64,000 nucleotides of DNA from the NCBI GenBank assembly GCA_021783995.1, contig JAJXTH010000002.1, positions 1 through 64,000 on the forward strand, given 5' to 3'. The notes beneath the pieces were generated by a model, which saw only the letters and a list, made by a program, of their open reading frames with translations, did no database searches and was not told where the DNA came from. Position 1 is the stretch's first letter. Each line of letters starts with the position of its first letter. Origin of the DNA: Pseudomonadota bacterium (GTDB taxonomy: Bacteria; Pseudomonadota; Gammaproteobacteria; Burkholderiales; Gallionellaceae). A program made the translations under genes and the position numbers. Positions 15,561 through 29,336 of this stretch are shown in pieces.

Positions 15561-17486
15561 ATGTCCGCAGAAGTCGCGCATTTCTTTTCCGAACAAAGTC
15601 CGCTGGCCACCGAGGTGTCGTCGTTCCGCCCGCGTATCCAGCAGCGCGAAATGGCCCTGGCGGTCGCCGAAGCGATCAGACACAATGCAATCCTGATCGC
15701 GGAAGCGGGAACGGGCACCGGTAAGACCTTCGCCTATCTCGTGCCTGCGCTATTGAACGGCGGCAAGGTCATCATCTCGACCGGTACCAAAAACCTGCAG
15801 GACCAGCTCTTCCAGAAGGACCTGCCGATGGTGCGCGATGCGCTGAAAGCGCCTGTCTCGATCGCGCTCCTGAAGGGACGCGCCAACTACATATGCCACT
15901 ATCACATGGAACGCGCGTTTTCCGATGGCCGCTTCGCAAGCCGTGAAGACATCAGGCATCTCGACAGGATAAGGAAATACGCAAAGATAAGCGATTCCGG
16001 CGACAAAAGCTTCGTGCCCGACGTGCCGGAAAATGCATCTATCTGGCAGTTGGTCACCTCCACGCGTGAAAACTGCCTGGGTCAGGAGTGCCCGAACCAC
16101 AAGGAATGTTTCGTGCTGCGCGCACGACTTGATGCGATGAAAGCCGACATCGTGGTGGTCAACCACCACCTGTTCTTTGCAGACGTGATGCTGAGGGACG
16201 AAGGCGTAGCCGAGCTTCTGCCTGCATGCAATACCGTGATCTTCGACGAAGCGCATCAACTTCCCGAGACCGCGAGCCTGTTCTTCGGCGAAAACCTGTC
16301 CACCTCGCAGTTGCTCGATCTGGCGCAGGATACGCGCATCGAGGCGCTCTCGTCTGCCAAGGACTTTGCGCCCTTGCCTAGGGCATGCGATGAGCTGGAC
16401 AAGGCCTCTCGCGACCTGCGCCTCGTATTCAAGAAGGAAGGCCGTATGCCCGCCTCTGCAACGGAAAATTTCAAGACATTTTCCCCGGCGCTGAAGACGC
16501 TCTTCGAAAAGCTCGAAACGCTCTCAAGCATGCTCGAAAAACAGGCGGAACGCAGCGAGGGGCTGGAGAACTGCTGGCAGCGCGCGCAGCAATTCTCGCA
16601 GCAGTTGAAAGAGTGGCAGGAGGACAGTAATGATGCGAAGGTGCGCTGGCTGGAGATTTTTCATCATACGCTGCAGCTGAATTCCACGCCGCTTTCCATC
16701 GCCGAGATATTCGAGAAACAGATCGGCGGCAGCGCGCGCGCATGGATATTCACCTCGGCAACGCTGGCCGTGAAGCAGGATTTTTCGCACTACCAGAGCG
16801 AGATGGGCCTTTTGAATGCGAAGACCGCATGCTGGGACAGCCCGTTCGACTACCAGCAGCAGGCCTTGCTGTATGTGCCGGAGAACATGCCCGAGCCCAA
16901 CAGCGATGGCTATACCGAGGCCGTGATCGCGGCGGCGCTGCCGATGATAGAAGCAAGCCAGGGGCGCGCCTTTCTTCTGTTCACCAGTTTGCGCGCGATG
17001 CAGCGCGCCCACGAAATCCTGCAGGCCGAGTTCGAGTCGAAGAGCCTCTCCTATCCCCTGCTGCTTCAGGGAGAAGCATCGAAGAACGAGCTTTTGACCA
17101 AATTTCGCGAACACGGCAATGCAGTGCTGCTTGGCAGCCAGTCTTTCTGGGAAGGCGTGGACGTCAGAGGGGATGCGCTTTCCCTCGTGATCATCGACAA
17201 GCTCCCCTTCGCGCCTCCTGACGACCCTGTGCTCTCCGCGCGCATCGAGCAGATTGCGAAACAGGGACGCAACGCCTTCATGGAATACCAGCTGCCGCGC
17301 GCGATCATCACCCTGAAGCAGGGCGCGGGGCGATTGATACGCGACGAGAACGACAGGGGCGTGCTGATGATCTGCGACCCGCGCATCATCACCAAACAGT
17401 ATGGGAAACGCATCTGGCAGAGCCTGCCGCCGATGAAAAGGACGCGCCAGGCATCGGAAGCCATCGCTTTCTATGCGGTCACCTGA
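15561..17486 (+). CDS. ATP-dependent helicase, YoaA/DinG family
   Basis: A 641-residue XPD-like superfamily 2 helicase. Visible elements are Walker A AEAGTGTGKTFAYL near residue 45, an iron–sulphur cysteine set around NYICHYH, ENCLGQECPNHKECF, the DEAH box FDEAHQLPE, and the late motifs GSQSFWEGVDV and QGAGRLIR. This matches YoaA/DinG, which act on damaged or stalled replication intermediates. I chose the ATG opening MSAEVAHFF; the longer frame upstream overlaps radA antisense and is not credible. The TGA stop abuts the opposing channel gene directly. YoaA fits better than DinG by length and motif set. Confidence 0.9.
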   Translation: MSAEVAHFFSEQSPLATEVSSFRPRIQQREMALAVAEAIRHNAILIAEAGTGTGKTFAYLVPALLNGGKVIISTGTKNLQDQLFQKDLPMVRDALKAPVSIALLKGRANYICHYHMERAFSDGRFASREDIRHLDRIRKYAKISDSGDKSFVPDVPENASIWQLVTSTRENCLGQECPNHKECFVLRARLDAMKADIVVVNHHLFFADVMLRDEGVAELLPACNTVIFDEAHQLPETASLFFGENLSTSQLLDLAQDTRIEALSSAKDFAPLPRACDELDKASRDLRLVFKKEGRMPASATENFKTFSPALKTLFEKLETLSSMLEKQAERSEGLENCWQRAQQFSQQLKEWQEDSNDAKVRWLEIFHHTLQLNSTPLSIAEIFEKQIGGSARAWIFTSATLAVKQDFSHYQSEMGLLNAKTACWDSPFDYQQQALLYVPENMPEPNSDGYTEAVIAAALPMIEASQGRAFLLFTSLRAMQRAHEILQAEFESKSLSYPLLLQGEASKNELLTKFREHGNAVLLGSQSFWEGVDVRGDALSLVIIDKLPFAPPDDPVLSARIEQIAKQGRNAFMEYQLPRAIITLKQGAGRLIRDENDRGVLMICDPRIITKQYGKRIWQSLPPMKRTRQASEAIAFYAVT

Positions 17487-18509
17487 CTATGCAATCCCCT
17501 GTATCAGATGCTCGAGGCGCGAACGGCCCTCGGGCGTAGTCATCAGCATCAGCACGTCGTTTCCCTGCAGCACATGGTCAGGTGACGGATTGAGGTGCCA
17601 TGCGCCCTGCCTCTGGATCCCGAGCACCATGCAGTCCTGGTTTTCCCGGTACAGAAAGCCGAGATCCCTGTTGACCAGGCTGTCCGGAATGCGCATCTCC
17701 TCCATGCGCAGCTTGCTGTCGGACTTGAACATCTCGTCGAAGAAGTTCATCACGTTGGGCCTCACCATCGCGGATACGAGGCTAAGGCCCCCGCTGTAAT
17801 CGGGAGAGATGATCTCGTCGGCGCCCGCGCGGCGCGTCTTTTCGGCATTCTTCATCTCGTGGCAGCGCGCCACCACGCGCAACCTGGAATTGAGCTGTTT
17901 TGCGCTCAGGCTGATCACGAGATTGGAACTGTCTTCATGCGCAACGGCAAACACGCCAGCAGCATGGGTGATGCCTGCCGCGAGCAGCACATCGTTGTCG
18001 GTCGCATCGCCTTCGATGTAAAGCTGGTCTGGATGAGACTCCAGATAGTGCTGGATGACGCCCATGTCATCGTCGACGATCACGAACGCGCGCCCGGTCA
18101 TGGCCAGCTCGTGCGCGACGTTGCTTCCGACCCTTCCTGCGCCGCATACGATATAGTGATCCTTCATCTGTGCAATTTTCTTCAGCATCTTCTTTCTCCG
18201 CCACAGGACATTCAGGTCGCTCTCCAGCATGAATGCGGTGAATGTGGACAACACATAACCCAGCACACCGATGCCGCAGATGCCGATGAACACCGTGAAC
18301 AACCGGCCGTATTCATACTGTCTCACGTCAACGACTTCTTCGTACCCTATCGTCGATATCGTGACGAAAGTCATGTAGAAGCAGTCCATCCAGGAATACT
18401 TCGAACCCCCCAGCATGCGATAACCCAGCGTGCCGACGATGAAGATCGCCACCAGCGCCGCAGCCGCGATCAGGAGGTTACGGACAGCCCTGGACTTCAG
18501 CCGTTTCAA
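17487..18509 (-). CDS. TrkA-N (RCK) potassium channel protein with atypical filter
   Basis: This 340-residue protein has two membrane helices (residues 10–30 and 70–95) around a pore loop, then a Rossmann RCK/TrkA-N domain (HYIVCGAGRVGSNVA) and a TrkA-C-like end. The filter reads TISTIGYEEV, so the usual GYG/GYGD is GYE, and selectivity may differ from canonical potassium channels. The start must be the TTG placed directly after the def stop (TAGTTG), with AGGA seven bases before; no ATG precedes the first helix. It is the last gene of the ligA–hpt–mtiP–def series. Confidence 0.85.
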   Translation of the reverse strand: MKRLKSRAVRNLLIAAAALVAIFIVGTLGYRMLGGSKYSWMDCFYMTFVTISTIGYEEVVDVRQYEYGRLFTVFIGICGIGVLGYVLSTFTAFMLESDLNVLWRRKKMLKKIAQMKDHYIVCGAGRVGSNVAHELAMTGRAFVIVDDDMGVIQHYLESHPDQLYIEGDATDNDVLLAAGITHAAGVFAVAHEDSSNLVISLSAKQLNSRLRVVARCHEMKNAEKTRRAGADEIISPDYSGGLSLVSAMVRPNVMNFFDEMFKSDSKLRMEEMRIPDSLVNRDLGFLYRENQDCMVLGIQRQGAWHLNPSPDHVLQGNDVLMLMTTPEGRSRLEHLIQGIA

Positions 18510-19043
18510 CTATTCGTCCTGCGCCGTTGAATTCGGAAACAGCACATCCCTGAAACCGAAGTTGCCGAGGTCTCGGATGCGCATAGGATAAAGGATGCCA
18601 TCCAGATGATCGCATTCGTGCTGCACCACGCGCGCGTGAAAGCCGCTGACGGTGCGGTCGATCAGCGCGCCGTATTCGTCATAGCCCTGGTAGCGTATCG
18701 CATTGTGGCGCAGCACGAGGCCGCACATCCCGGGCACACTCAGACAACCTTCCCAGTCTTCTGCCATCTCGTCGTTTACCGTCGCAATCACGGGATTGAC
18801 GAGCACCGTCTCCGGCACGGCCTCCGCATCGGGATAGCGCGGATTTTTCTGTTCAGGGACGCCGAAGATCACCACGCGAAGACTGATACCGATCTGCGGT
18901 GCGGCAAGGCCTGCACCGTTTAACGCCTTCATCGTGTCGCGCATGTCGGCAAGCAGCTCCTGCAAGGCTGAAAAGTCGCTGACCGGTTCCGACACTTTCA
19001 GCAGACGCGCATCCCCCATGCGCAAAACTTGCCTGATCGCCAT
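18510..19043 (-). CDS. def: Peptide deformylase
   Basis: A 177-residue iron/zinc metalloenzyme that removes the N-formyl group from new proteins. All three signature motifs are present: [18 protein letters not shown] (metal cysteine) and QHECDHLDG (two metal histidines and the catalytic glutamate). The start is the ATG after GAGGAGGAA; the upstream in-frame codons are non-coding. It is not next to fmt, the common arrangement, but sits between mtiP and the channel gene, so this may be a second copy of def in the genome. Confidence 0.95.
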   Translation of the reverse strand: MAIRQVLRMGDARLLKVSEPVSDFSALQELLADMRDTMKALNGAGLAAPQIGISLRVVIFGVPEQKNPRYPDAEAVPETVLVNPVIATVNDEMAEDWEGCLSVPGMCGLVLRHNAIRYQGYDEYGALIDRTVSGFHARVVQHECDHLDGILYPMRIRDLGNFGFRDVLFPNSTAQDE

Positions 19044-19044
19044 T

Positions 19045-19791
19045 CTATTCCTCCTCGCAGTTGACCACGCATTCGAGCAGGGCGCGCACCTTGTCCATCG
19101 CGCCCTTCGCAATTGCATTCACGCTCTCGACATTGATGCCCTGCAGACTGTCTCCGCGTCCGGCCGCGTAGTTCGCCACCACGGCGATCATCGCATAGTC
19201 GATGTCCAACTCGCGCGCCAGCGCAGCCTCCGGCATGCCCGTCATGCCAACCATGTGCGCGCCGTCCTTCTCGTAGCGGTTGATCTCCGCGATGCTGTCG
19301 AGCCTCGGTCCCTGCGTGGTCGCATATACGCCGCCATCGAGACAGGCCTGCCGCGCAAGGACTGCGCCCTGGAGTACGCGCTGCCGGAGTTTCTCAGAAT
19401 AGGGCAGGGTGAAATCGATGTTGCGATAGCTGGTATTGCGGTTCCCAAAGTAGGTGTATTCCCGCCCGTACGTGTAATCGATGATCTGGTCGGGCACCAC
19501 CAGCGTGCCCGGAACGAGGTCATCGCGTATCCCCCCCACGGTTGCGACGGACACCACATCGCTCACCCCCTGTTCGCGCAGCGCCCAGAGGTTTGCGCGG
19601 TAGTTCACGAGATGCGGCGGTATCGTGTAGCCGAAGCCGTGGCGCGCAAGAAAGATCACCTCATGCCCATTCAGCATGCCGAAAAGGAATGCGCCCGAAG
19701 GCTCGCCGAAGGGCGTGCGCATCACCTGCCTGTGCGTGATCTTGAGGTTCGCAAGTTCTGTGAGGCCGCGACCACCTATGATAGCCAGCAT
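19045..19791 (-). CDS. Methylthio-purine nucleoside phosphorylase, probably S-methyl-5'-thioinosine type
   Basis: A 248-residue MTAP/PNP-family phosphorylase. Phosphate-site segments are [10 protein letters not shown] (loop), [13 protein letters not shown] and VATVGGI; the methylthio-binding region includes [10 protein letters not shown]. Where adenosine-type MTAPs have an aspartate pair to bind the 6-amino group, this protein reads VVANYAAG with an asparagine, as in PNPs for 6-oxopurines. That favours methylthioinosine over methylthioadenosine. The product hypoxanthine could pass to the hpt product encoded just upstream. The start is the ATG seven bases after GAAAGG; the longer start would run into the heptamer repeats. 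Confidence 0.82.
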   Translation of the reverse strand: MLAIIGGRGLTELANLKITHRQVMRTPFGEPSGAFLFGMLNGHEVIFLARHGFGYTIPPHLVNYRANLWALREQGVSDVVSVATVGGIRDDLVPGTLVVPDQIIDYTYGREYTYFGNRNTSYRNIDFTLPYSEKLRQRVLQGAVLARQACLDGGVYATTQGPRLDSIAEINRYEKDGAHMVGMTGMPEAALARELDIDYAMIAVVANYAAGRGDSLQGINVESVNAIAKGAMDKVRALLECVVNCEEE

Positions 19792-19805
19792 ATCAAAACC
19801 TTTCA

Positions 19806-19840
19806 GGATTCTGGATTGAGGATTCGGGATCGAGGAGAAA
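19806..19840. repeat. Tandem heptamer repeat GGATTNN
   Basis: Five adjacent 7-base units start with GGA: GGATTCT, GGATTGA, GGATTCG, GGATCGA and GGAGAAA. Two more units (GGATTGA and GGAATGA) lie in the opposite orientation at 19858–19871, partly over the hpt stop codon. They fill most of the hpt–mtiP gap and so lie within the mtiP leader. Confidence 0.55.
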
Positions 19841-19864
19841 ATCGCAAGCACCCATACTCAATCC

Positions 19865-23540
<3,676 letters not shown>

Positions 23541-23584
23541 GTTCTCATTCCCGACGAAGACATTCGCCGATTATCTCAAAAAAG

Positions 23585-24634
23585 CTAGGCCAGCGGTAAT
23601 TCCGGCGCGCTTATGCCTATGCCCGATACTTCCAGAAGCGCCTTCAGGAAATTCGCATTCTCGTGCAGCTTTACAAGGGGAACGGGGTGCGGAGCGCCGC
23701 GCATATGCATAAGTCGAGCACGGCTCGTCACCGGCATCTCCCAGTGCAAGCTGGCAAGCAGTTCGTCGGCCGATTCCGGCTTGTTGCATACCAGCACCAT
23801 GTCGCATCCGGCATTCAGGGCGGCTGATGCTCGCATGACGATGTTACCCGCGACTGTCGCGCCTTCCATGCTCAGATCATCGCTGAAGATGCAGCCTTCG
23901 AAACCCAGCCTGCCGCGCAGGATATCCTTCAGCCAGACCGGTGAAAAACCCGCCGGTCTATCGTCCACATTCGGATAGATCACGTGCGCCGGCATGATCG
24001 CTGTAAGTCCGAACGAGATCATCTGCCGGAACGGTACGAGATCGCAAAGTTCGATGTCCACGAATTTCCGCTCATCCACCGGTATCGCCAGATGCGAGTC
24101 TGCAGCAACGAACCCGTGTCCAGGGAAGTGTTTGCCTACCGTGTGCATGCCTGCCTCTTTGAGACCCAGCAGCAAATGGTGCGCGAGCTCCGAGATCGCC
24201 TGCGGGTCGCTGTGGAATGCGCGATCCCCGATCACGCCGCTCGTTCCATGATCCACATCCAGCACCGGCGTGAAGCTGAAGTCCACACCGCAACCGCGCA
24301 GCTCGGCCCCCAGCACATAGCCTGTCTGATGCGCCAGATGACGCGCGCGTTGCGGATGGTGATCCCATATCCTGCCGAGTTCGCGCATCGCTGGTATCCT
24401 TGTGAAGCCTTCCTGGAAGCGCTGCACCCTTCCGCCTTCGTGATCCACCGCGATCAGGAGAGGCGTGCTGCGCAGCGCGCGTATCGCCGATGTAAGCCTG
24501 GAAAGTTGTTCAACCGATGAGAAATTGCGCTTGAACAGGATCACGCCGCCCACCAGCGGGTTCATGAGCCTGGCCTCGTCCTCGGAGGTCAGTTCCGTAC
24601 CCAGCACATCCAGCATGACCGGCCCTAGACCCAT
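23585..24634 (-). CDS. nagZ: Beta-N-acetylhexosaminidase NagZ
   Basis: A 349-residue family GH3 cytoplasmic enzyme that removes N-acetylglucosamine from anhydro-muropeptides during peptidoglycan recycling. Motifs seen are the substrate loop [11 protein letters not shown], the catalytic histidine loop KHFPGHG, and the nucleophile aspartate in SDDLSMEGA. There is a good GGAG ribosome-binding site five bases before the ATG. It follows acpS by ten bases in the long rpoE-to-nagZ series. Confidence 0.95.
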   Translation of the reverse strand: MGLGPVMLDVLGTELTSEDEARLMNPLVGGVILFKRNFSSVEQLSRLTSAIRALRSTPLLIAVDHEGGRVQRFQEGFTRIPAMRELGRIWDHHPQRARHLAHQTGYVLGAELRGCGVDFSFTPVLDVDHGTSGVIGDRAFHSDPQAISELAHHLLLGLKEAGMHTVGKHFPGHGFVAADSHLAIPVDERKFVDIELCDLVPFRQMISFGLTAIMPAHVIYPNVDDRPAGFSPVWLKDILRGRLGFEGCIFSDDLSMEGATVAGNIVMRASAALNAGCDMVLVCNKPESADELLASLHWEMPVTSRARLMHMRGAPHPVPLVKLHENANFLKALLEVSGIGISAPELPLA

Positions 24635-24644
24635 TTCATCTCCA

Positions 24645-25025
24645 TCAATTTGTCTCCAGCACGACGAATGCGACGACCATGCTCTGCTCGTCGCTTATGG
24701 AAAGGTGGTGCCCGCTGACGCCAATCTGCGCCAGATAGGTGCGCAGCACGGGGTCAAATTTCAGCACGGGCTTGCCCAGACCGTCGTGCGTCACGCTGAT
24801 GAGAGTGAGACTGACCGGATGTCTTATGCCGCTGCCCACCGCCTTGGCAAAAGCCTCCTTGGCGGCAAAGCGCTTCGCCAGGAAACGCGCCGGATGCGCA
24901 TGCGCGCAGTATTCGGGAAGCTCGTCTGCGCTCAACATGCGCTCGGCCAGCCTTGTCTGATAGCGCTGCCACATCGACTCGATGCGCGCATACTCGACGA
25001 TATCGGTTCCTATCCCGAATATCAT
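24645..25025 (-). CDS. acpS: Holo-[acyl-carrier-protein] synthase
   Basis: A 126-residue 4'-phosphopantetheinyl transferase that arms acyl carrier protein. The magnesium-binding aspartate lies in [12 protein letters not shown] and the second site in [13 protein letters not shown]; the C-terminal HLSISDE strand is typical. The length is normal. It follows pdxJ by three bases, the conserved pdxJ–acpS pairing. Confidence 0.96.
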   Translation of the reverse strand: MIFGIGTDIVEYARIESMWQRYQTRLAERMLSADELPEYCAHAHPARFLAKRFAAKEAFAKAVGSGIRHPVSLTLISVTHDGLGKPVLKFDPVLRTYLAQIGVSGHHLSISDEQSMVVAFVVLETN

Positions 25026-25028
25026 GCG

Positions 25029-25751
25029 TCATCTCGCCGGCGTCATCAATTGCTTCATCTTGCGCACCGCCGCATCGAGGCCGATGAACAGCGATTCGGC
25101 AACGACCGCATGACCGATGTTGAGCTCCACGATGTTCGGGATCGCAACGATGTCCTGCACGTTGTGATAATGCAAACCGTGACCTGCATTCACCTGCAAG
25201 CCCTGCTGATGGGCATGCGCCGCGGCCATGCGTATGCGCTCTAGCTCATGATTTCTGGCAGACACGCTGTCGGCCTCTGCATACTGCCCCGTGTGCAACT
25301 CGATCGCAGGAGCGCCAGTGCGGCGCGCGGCGTCGATCTGCCGCAAATCCGGATCGATGAACAGGGATACGCGTATCCCCGCGTCGCTACAGCGCTCCGA
25401 GGCTGACTTGATCGCATCGAAATAGCGTATCACATCAAGCCCACCCTCGGTCGTCAGTTCCTCGCGCCTCTCGGGCACCATGCAAAGATCGTGCGGCTTG
25501 ATCTTCAGCGCATTGCCTATCATCTCCTCGGTGACCGCGCATTCCAGATTCATGCGCGTCTGCAGCATCCCGCGCAACACGATCACGTCGTTGTCCTGGA
25601 TGTGGCGTCTATCCTCCCTCAAATGCAAGGTGATCGCATCGGCACCCGCCTCCTCGCAGATCAGCGCGGCGCGCACCAGGTTGGGATAGCGCGCGCCGCG
25701 TGCCTGGCGCAGCGTAGCGATGTGGTCTATGTTCAGTCCCAGTTTAATCAT
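25029..25751 (-). CDS. pdxJ: Pyridoxine 5'-phosphate synthase
   Basis: A 240-residue TIM-barrel enzyme that condenses 1-deoxyxylulose 5-phosphate with aminoacetone 3-phosphate in vitamin B6 synthesis. The opening [15 protein letters not shown], the HLREDRRHI loop, and the late [10 protein letters not shown] and [12 protein letters not shown] motifs are diagnostic. It overlaps recO by four bases (ATGA). Confidence 0.97.
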   Translation of the reverse strand: MIKLGLNIDHIATLRQARGARYPNLVRAALICEEAGADAITLHLREDRRHIQDNDVIVLRGMLQTRMNLECAVTEEMIGNALKIKPHDLCMVPERREELTTEGGLDVIRYFDAIKSASERCSDAGIRVSLFIDPDLRQIDAARRTGAPAIELHTGQYAEADSVSARNHELERIRMAAAHAHQQGLQVNAGHGLHYHNVQDIVAIPNIVELNIGHAVVAESLFIGLDAAVRKMKQLMTPAR

Positions 25752-26467
25752 CTTTTTTGCAAGTCCTTGATCAATTCCCGCGTATGCAGCACCTTCCCGC
25801 CGAGGTGATGGTTGAGCATCATGCGCATCAGCTGCTTGCTCTGCTGTACCACCACAGGGTCGGCATAGTCGTCTTCAGCCATCGCCAGCAGCGTTTTTCC
25901 CTGCACCTTTATGCCAGAACCGCCGTCATCGGGCAGAGCGCCCTGCTCTGCGGCATAACGATAGCAAATTTCGGGCTGTATGGGTTTGCCGCTGCCAGCT
26001 TCCTTTTTCAGTTCCAGCGCATAACCCAGTTCCTGCAACAGGTGCTTCTCGAAGCAGCGCAAGCTTGCCGCGTGATCGGCTTCATGCGCAAGCCTGTAGA
26101 GCGTCGCGCGGTAAAAGTCGAACAGGCGTTCATGCGAGTCGTCGCGCGCCAGAAAATTGATCAGCAGCTCATTGAGATAAAATCCGCACATCAGCGCCGT
26201 ACCCTGCAGGCTGGGCTGCCCTCCCTGCCATTGCGCTGCGTGCAGCGTTTTCACCTCGCCCTTGCCAAACCAGGAGAGCAGCAACGGCTGAAAATTCATC
26301 AGCACGCCCCGCAATGCCGAGCCTGGCCGCCTGGCACCGCGTGCGACGATCGCAAGCCTGCCGTGCTGCCGGCTATACACGTCGAGCAGTAGACTGGTTT
26401 CGCGAAAAGGACGGGAGTGAAGCACGAATGACAGCTCATCCTGATGCCTGTTCTGACGGCTCGTCAT
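25748..26467 (-). CDS. recO: DNA repair protein RecO
   Basis: A 239-residue recombination mediator that works with RecR to load RecA on SSB-coated gaps. The N-terminal OB fold ([32 protein letters not shown]) and the helical C-terminal region ([18 protein letters not shown]) match the family. RecR is encoded about 15 kb away in the window. The gene sits between era and pdxJ, a conserved order. Confidence 0.94.
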   Translation of the reverse strand: MTSRQNRHQDELSFVLHSRPFRETSLLLDVYSRQHGRLAIVARGARRPGSALRGVLMNFQPLLLSWFGKGEVKTLHAAQWQGGQPSLQGTALMCGFYLNELLINFLARDDSHERLFDFYRATLYRLAHEADHAASLRCFEKHLLQELGYALELKKEAGSGKPIQPEICYRYAAEQGALPDDGGSGIKVQGKTLLAMAEDDYADPVVVQQSKQLMRMMLNHHLGGKVLHTRELIKDLQKR

Positions 26468-26507
26468 GCTGCAAACGCATCCACTTTCAATTCAAGGCTC
26501 GGTGCAT

Positions 26508-27428
26508 TCACTCATATCCCAGCGACTGCAGCATGCGCGAGTCATCCGCCCAGCCGCTGCGCACCTTGATGAACACCTCGAGAAAGACCTTGCCGTCGAA
26601 AAGCTTCTCCATGTCGAGCCGCGCCTGGGTTGCGATCTCCTTGATCTTTTCGCCCTTCTTGCCCAAAAGCATCGCCTTGTGCGCTTCCTTGTCTACCAGT
26701 ATCGCTGCGCTGATGCGACGAAGCTTCTTGTCCATACTGAACGCCTCTATCACCACGCTCACCGAATAAGGCAGCTCTTCGCCGGTGAGGCGGAACACCT
26801 TCTCGCGCAATATCTCTGCCGCCAGAAAGCGCTCGCTTCTGTCCGTCACATCATCCGGATCATAGATCAGGCCGCCTTCTGGCAGGAAGCCTCTCAGCGT
26901 CTCGCGCAGCTCATCGATCTGCTTTCCGAATTTTGCACTCACCGGAACGATGTCGGCAAATCCTTCTTCTCGACCCAGGACATGCTTAAAATCCTTGGAA
27001 ACACGCTCTGCAAAGTCGAACAGTTCCCCTTTTTCATCGACCGCATCGATCTTGTTGATCACAAGGATCACCGGGCGATTGTCGGGCAGAAGCTTCAGCA
27101 CCTCTTGATCGCGCTCGTCGTAGCGCAACGCTTCGAGCACATAAAGGACAGCCTGCACATCTCTGAGGCTGCTCGTCACCACCCGGTTCATGCCGCGGTT
27201 CAAGGCATTCAGATGCTTCAGCTGGAAACCCGGCGTATCGACAAACACGAACTGGGCGTGTTCATCGGTATGGATGCCGTGTATGCGGTGGCGCGTTGTC
27301 TGCGCCTTGCTCGAGGTGATGCTGATCTTCTGGCCGATCAGGTGGTTGAGCAAGGTGGACTTGCCCACGTTGGGACGCCCGACGATGGCGACATAACCGC
27401 TGCGAAAGCCATCTGCAATTTCACTCAT
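26508..27428 (-). CDS. era: GTPase Era
   Basis: A 306-residue ribosome-assembly GTPase that binds the 3' end of 16S rRNA. G1 [10 protein letters not shown]3 DTPGFQ and G4 NKIDAV are present, followed by a C-terminal KH domain ([13 protein letters not shown]). The start is the ATG opening MSEIADG, seven bases after GGA. It overlaps the end of rnc by eight bases, the classic rnc–era coupling. Confidence 0.96.
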   Translation of the reverse strand: MSEIADGFRSGYVAIVGRPNVGKSTLLNHLIGQKISITSSKAQTTRHRIHGIHTDEHAQFVFVDTPGFQLKHLNALNRGMNRVVTSSLRDVQAVLYVLEALRYDERDQEVLKLLPDNRPVILVINKIDAVDEKGELFDFAERVSKDFKHVLGREEGFADIVPVSAKFGKQIDELRETLRGFLPEGGLIYDPDDVTDRSERFLAAEILREKVFRLTGEELPYSVSVVIEAFSMDKKLRRISAAILVDKEAHKAMLLGKKGEKIKEIATQARLDMEKLFDGKVFLEVFIKVRSGWADDSRMLQSLGYE

Positions 27429-28104
27429 GTTTTTTTCCAATCAGTTCATAAGCTGCAGCCGCTGCCTGCTGCTCTGCGTTGCGGCGGCTACTGCCGGACC
27501 CCTGTGTGGCGATCTTGAGTGCCGGTATCGCACACTCGACCCTGAACAGCTGCTCGTGCGCAGAGCCCCCCGTATCGGTCACGCTGTACTGCGGCAGCGC
27601 AAGCCTGCGCCCCTGAAGATATTCCTGAAGCAGGGTCTTCGCATCCTTGCCCAGCGTCCTGACATCCACTCTCGCAAGATAGGGGACGAACAGCTTCAGC
27701 ACCGCCTCTTCAGCAGCGGGAAACCCGCCATCCAGGAATACCGCCCCTATCAATGCCTCGACCGCGTCGGCCAGTATCGATGGCCTGCGAAACCCGCCGC
27801 TCTTGCGCTCTCCTTCGCCCAGCCTGAGGTAGCGTCCAAGCTCCAGTTGCTCCGCGAACACCACGAGGGTCGATTCCTTGACCAGATTCGACCTTAGCCT
27901 GGACAAGTCGCCTTCGCTCATGTCCGGGAACTGGCCAAACAGATATCTGGAGATCACGCATCCCAGTATGCTGTCGCCCAGGAATTCCAGCCTCTCATAG
28001 TGCGCCGGCGCATAACTGCGGTGCGTCAGCGCGCGCTCAAGCAGTCCTGCATCGCTGAACACATGCCCCAGTTGCCGGGAAAGATTTTCGTCAGCTTTTC
28101 CCAC
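27421..28104 (-). CDS. rnc: Ribonuclease III
   Basis: A 227-residue double-strand RNA endonuclease for rRNA and mRNA processing. The signature [11 protein letters not shown] is near residue 37, the second acidic site is in [17 protein letters not shown], and a double-stranded-RNA-binding domain closes the protein (residues 155–223). The start is a GTG that lies within the 3' end of the DUF4845 gene, a 14-base overlap. Confidence 0.96.
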   Translation of the reverse strand: MGKADENLSRQLGHVFSDAGLLERALTHRSYAPAHYERLEFLGDSILGCVISRYLFGQFPDMSEGDLSRLRSNLVKESTLVVFAEQLELGRYLRLGEGERKSGGFRRPSILADAVEALIGAVFLDGGFPAAEEAVLKLFVPYLARVDVRTLGKDAKTLLQEYLQGRRLALPQYSVTDTGGSAHEQLFRVECAIPALKIATQGSGSSRRNAEQQAAAAAYELIGKKHE

Positions 28105-28465
28105 TGACCGGATTGAAGTCGAGATAGAAACTGATATTGCCCGCGAGCGGGATCTTGACGAAATAGCTCGCGCTCAACACAGGCTTTCCCGAGCTCGTGT
28201 CGATATCGATATCGTCTCCCTTGATCGCCTGTATGTTGTCTATCGAGGCACGCCTCGAAAAGGAAAGGCGTATGTCGCTCATGGATGCCTTCTGCATCGC
28301 CTGGTCGTTGGAAATCTCGTTGAATATCTTCTGTATCTCTGAATTCTCGATGTACGCAGGAACCAGCTTCAGGCCTGTGGATACCACAAGTACCAGCACA
28401 AACGCGGCCATGATAAGGCCTGAGAGCGTGATGCCCCGTTGCCTGGACGGTTTAGATATGTTCAT
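28091..28465 (-). CDS. DUF4845 membrane protein
   Basis: A 124-residue protein with a type IV pilin-like N-terminus (QRGITLSGLIMAAFVLVLVVSTG) that serves as a single membrane anchor, followed by a soluble domain. The family is found between lepB and rnc in many proteobacteria, exactly as here, and has no established function. The glutamate normally found at position +5 of processed pilins is absent, so pilin function is unlikely. Confidence 0.88.
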   Translation of the reverse strand: MNISKPSRQRGITLSGLIMAAFVLVLVVSTGLKLVPAYIENSEIQKIFNEISNDQAMQKASMSDIRLSFSRRASIDNIQAIKGDDIDIDTSSGKPVLSASYFVKIPLAGNISFYLDFNPVSGKS

Positions 28466-28481
28466 ACTGTTTCCCCTTGCG

Positions 28482-29285
28482 TCAATGGACCGGCAAGCCG
28501 ATGCGCTTCAGATCTGAAAAATTCATCCAAATGAAAAAGGCCTTGCCGACGATTTCCTTGTCAGGCACAAAACCCCAGTAGCGACTGTCGCGGCTGTTGT
28601 CGCGATTGTCGCCCATCATGAAGTAGTTTCCCTTGGGCACCGTGCAGCGCACCGTGTCGTCATCATAAGTGCAGTTCTCGCGCCCCGGGAAGTCTGCAAC
28701 CGACCCCAGATGCACGTTGGGCATATCCGGATTGATCAGGATGTCGTGACGCTTGTCGCCCAGCATCTCTGAAATTCTCTCCGTATGCACGAAATTCAGG
28801 CCGCTCTCGACGTAATTATAATCTCCTTCCGGCTGCTGCATCTGTTCCTTTCCGTTGATAAAGAGATGCTTGTTCCGGTACTCCACGACATCCCCGGGCA
28901 CGCCGACCACACGCTTGATGTAATCGACGGACGGATTCTCCGGATAGTGAAACACCATCACATCGCCGCGCTTCGGATCATTGATCTGTATGATCTTCTG
29001 GTCGATGACGGGCAGCCTGATGCCATAGGTGTACTTGTTCACCAGTATGAAGTCTCCGACCTGCAGCGTCGGGATCATCGACCCGGAGGGTATCTTGAAA
29101 GGCTCGACCAGGAACGAGCGTATGCAGAACACGACCAGGATGACGGGGAAAAAGCTTTTTGCATATTCCACCCACCAGGGGTCTGCAACGCCAGCCCCGC
29201 GATTTCTTGCAAGCAAAAACCTGTCGAGCAGCCAGACGCTGCCCGTCACGAGCAGCAGCACAAACATGATCAAAGCGAAATCCAT
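28482..29285 (-). CDS. lepB: Signal peptidase I
   Basis: A membrane serine protease that removes Sec and Tat signal peptides on the periplasmic side. Two N-terminal membrane helices precede the catalytic domain. The nucleophile serine is in PSGSMIPTL, the general-base lysine in YIKRVVGVPGD, and the MGDNRDNSRDSR box is intact. I favour the second ATG, six bases after AGGGA, giving 267 residues; the ATG two codons earlier abuts that site. It lies downstream of lepA in the usual order. Confidence 0.95.
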   Translation of the reverse strand: MDFALIMFVLLLVTGSVWLLDRFLLARNRGAGVADPWWVEYAKSFFPVILVVFCIRSFLVEPFKIPSGSMIPTLQVGDFILVNKYTYGIRLPVIDQKIIQINDPKRGDVMVFHYPENPSVDYIKRVVGVPGDVVEYRNKHLFINGKEQMQQPEGDYNYVESGLNFVHTERISEMLGDKRHDILINPDMPNVHLGSVADFPGRENCTYDDDTVRCTVPKGNYFMMGDNRDNSRDSRYWGFVPDKEIVGKAFFIWMNFSDLKRIGLPVH

Positions 29286-29336
29286 CGTCATTCCCTAAGT
29301 CTATACAAAACATTCTCTCCGCTCGTGCGCGGGAGG

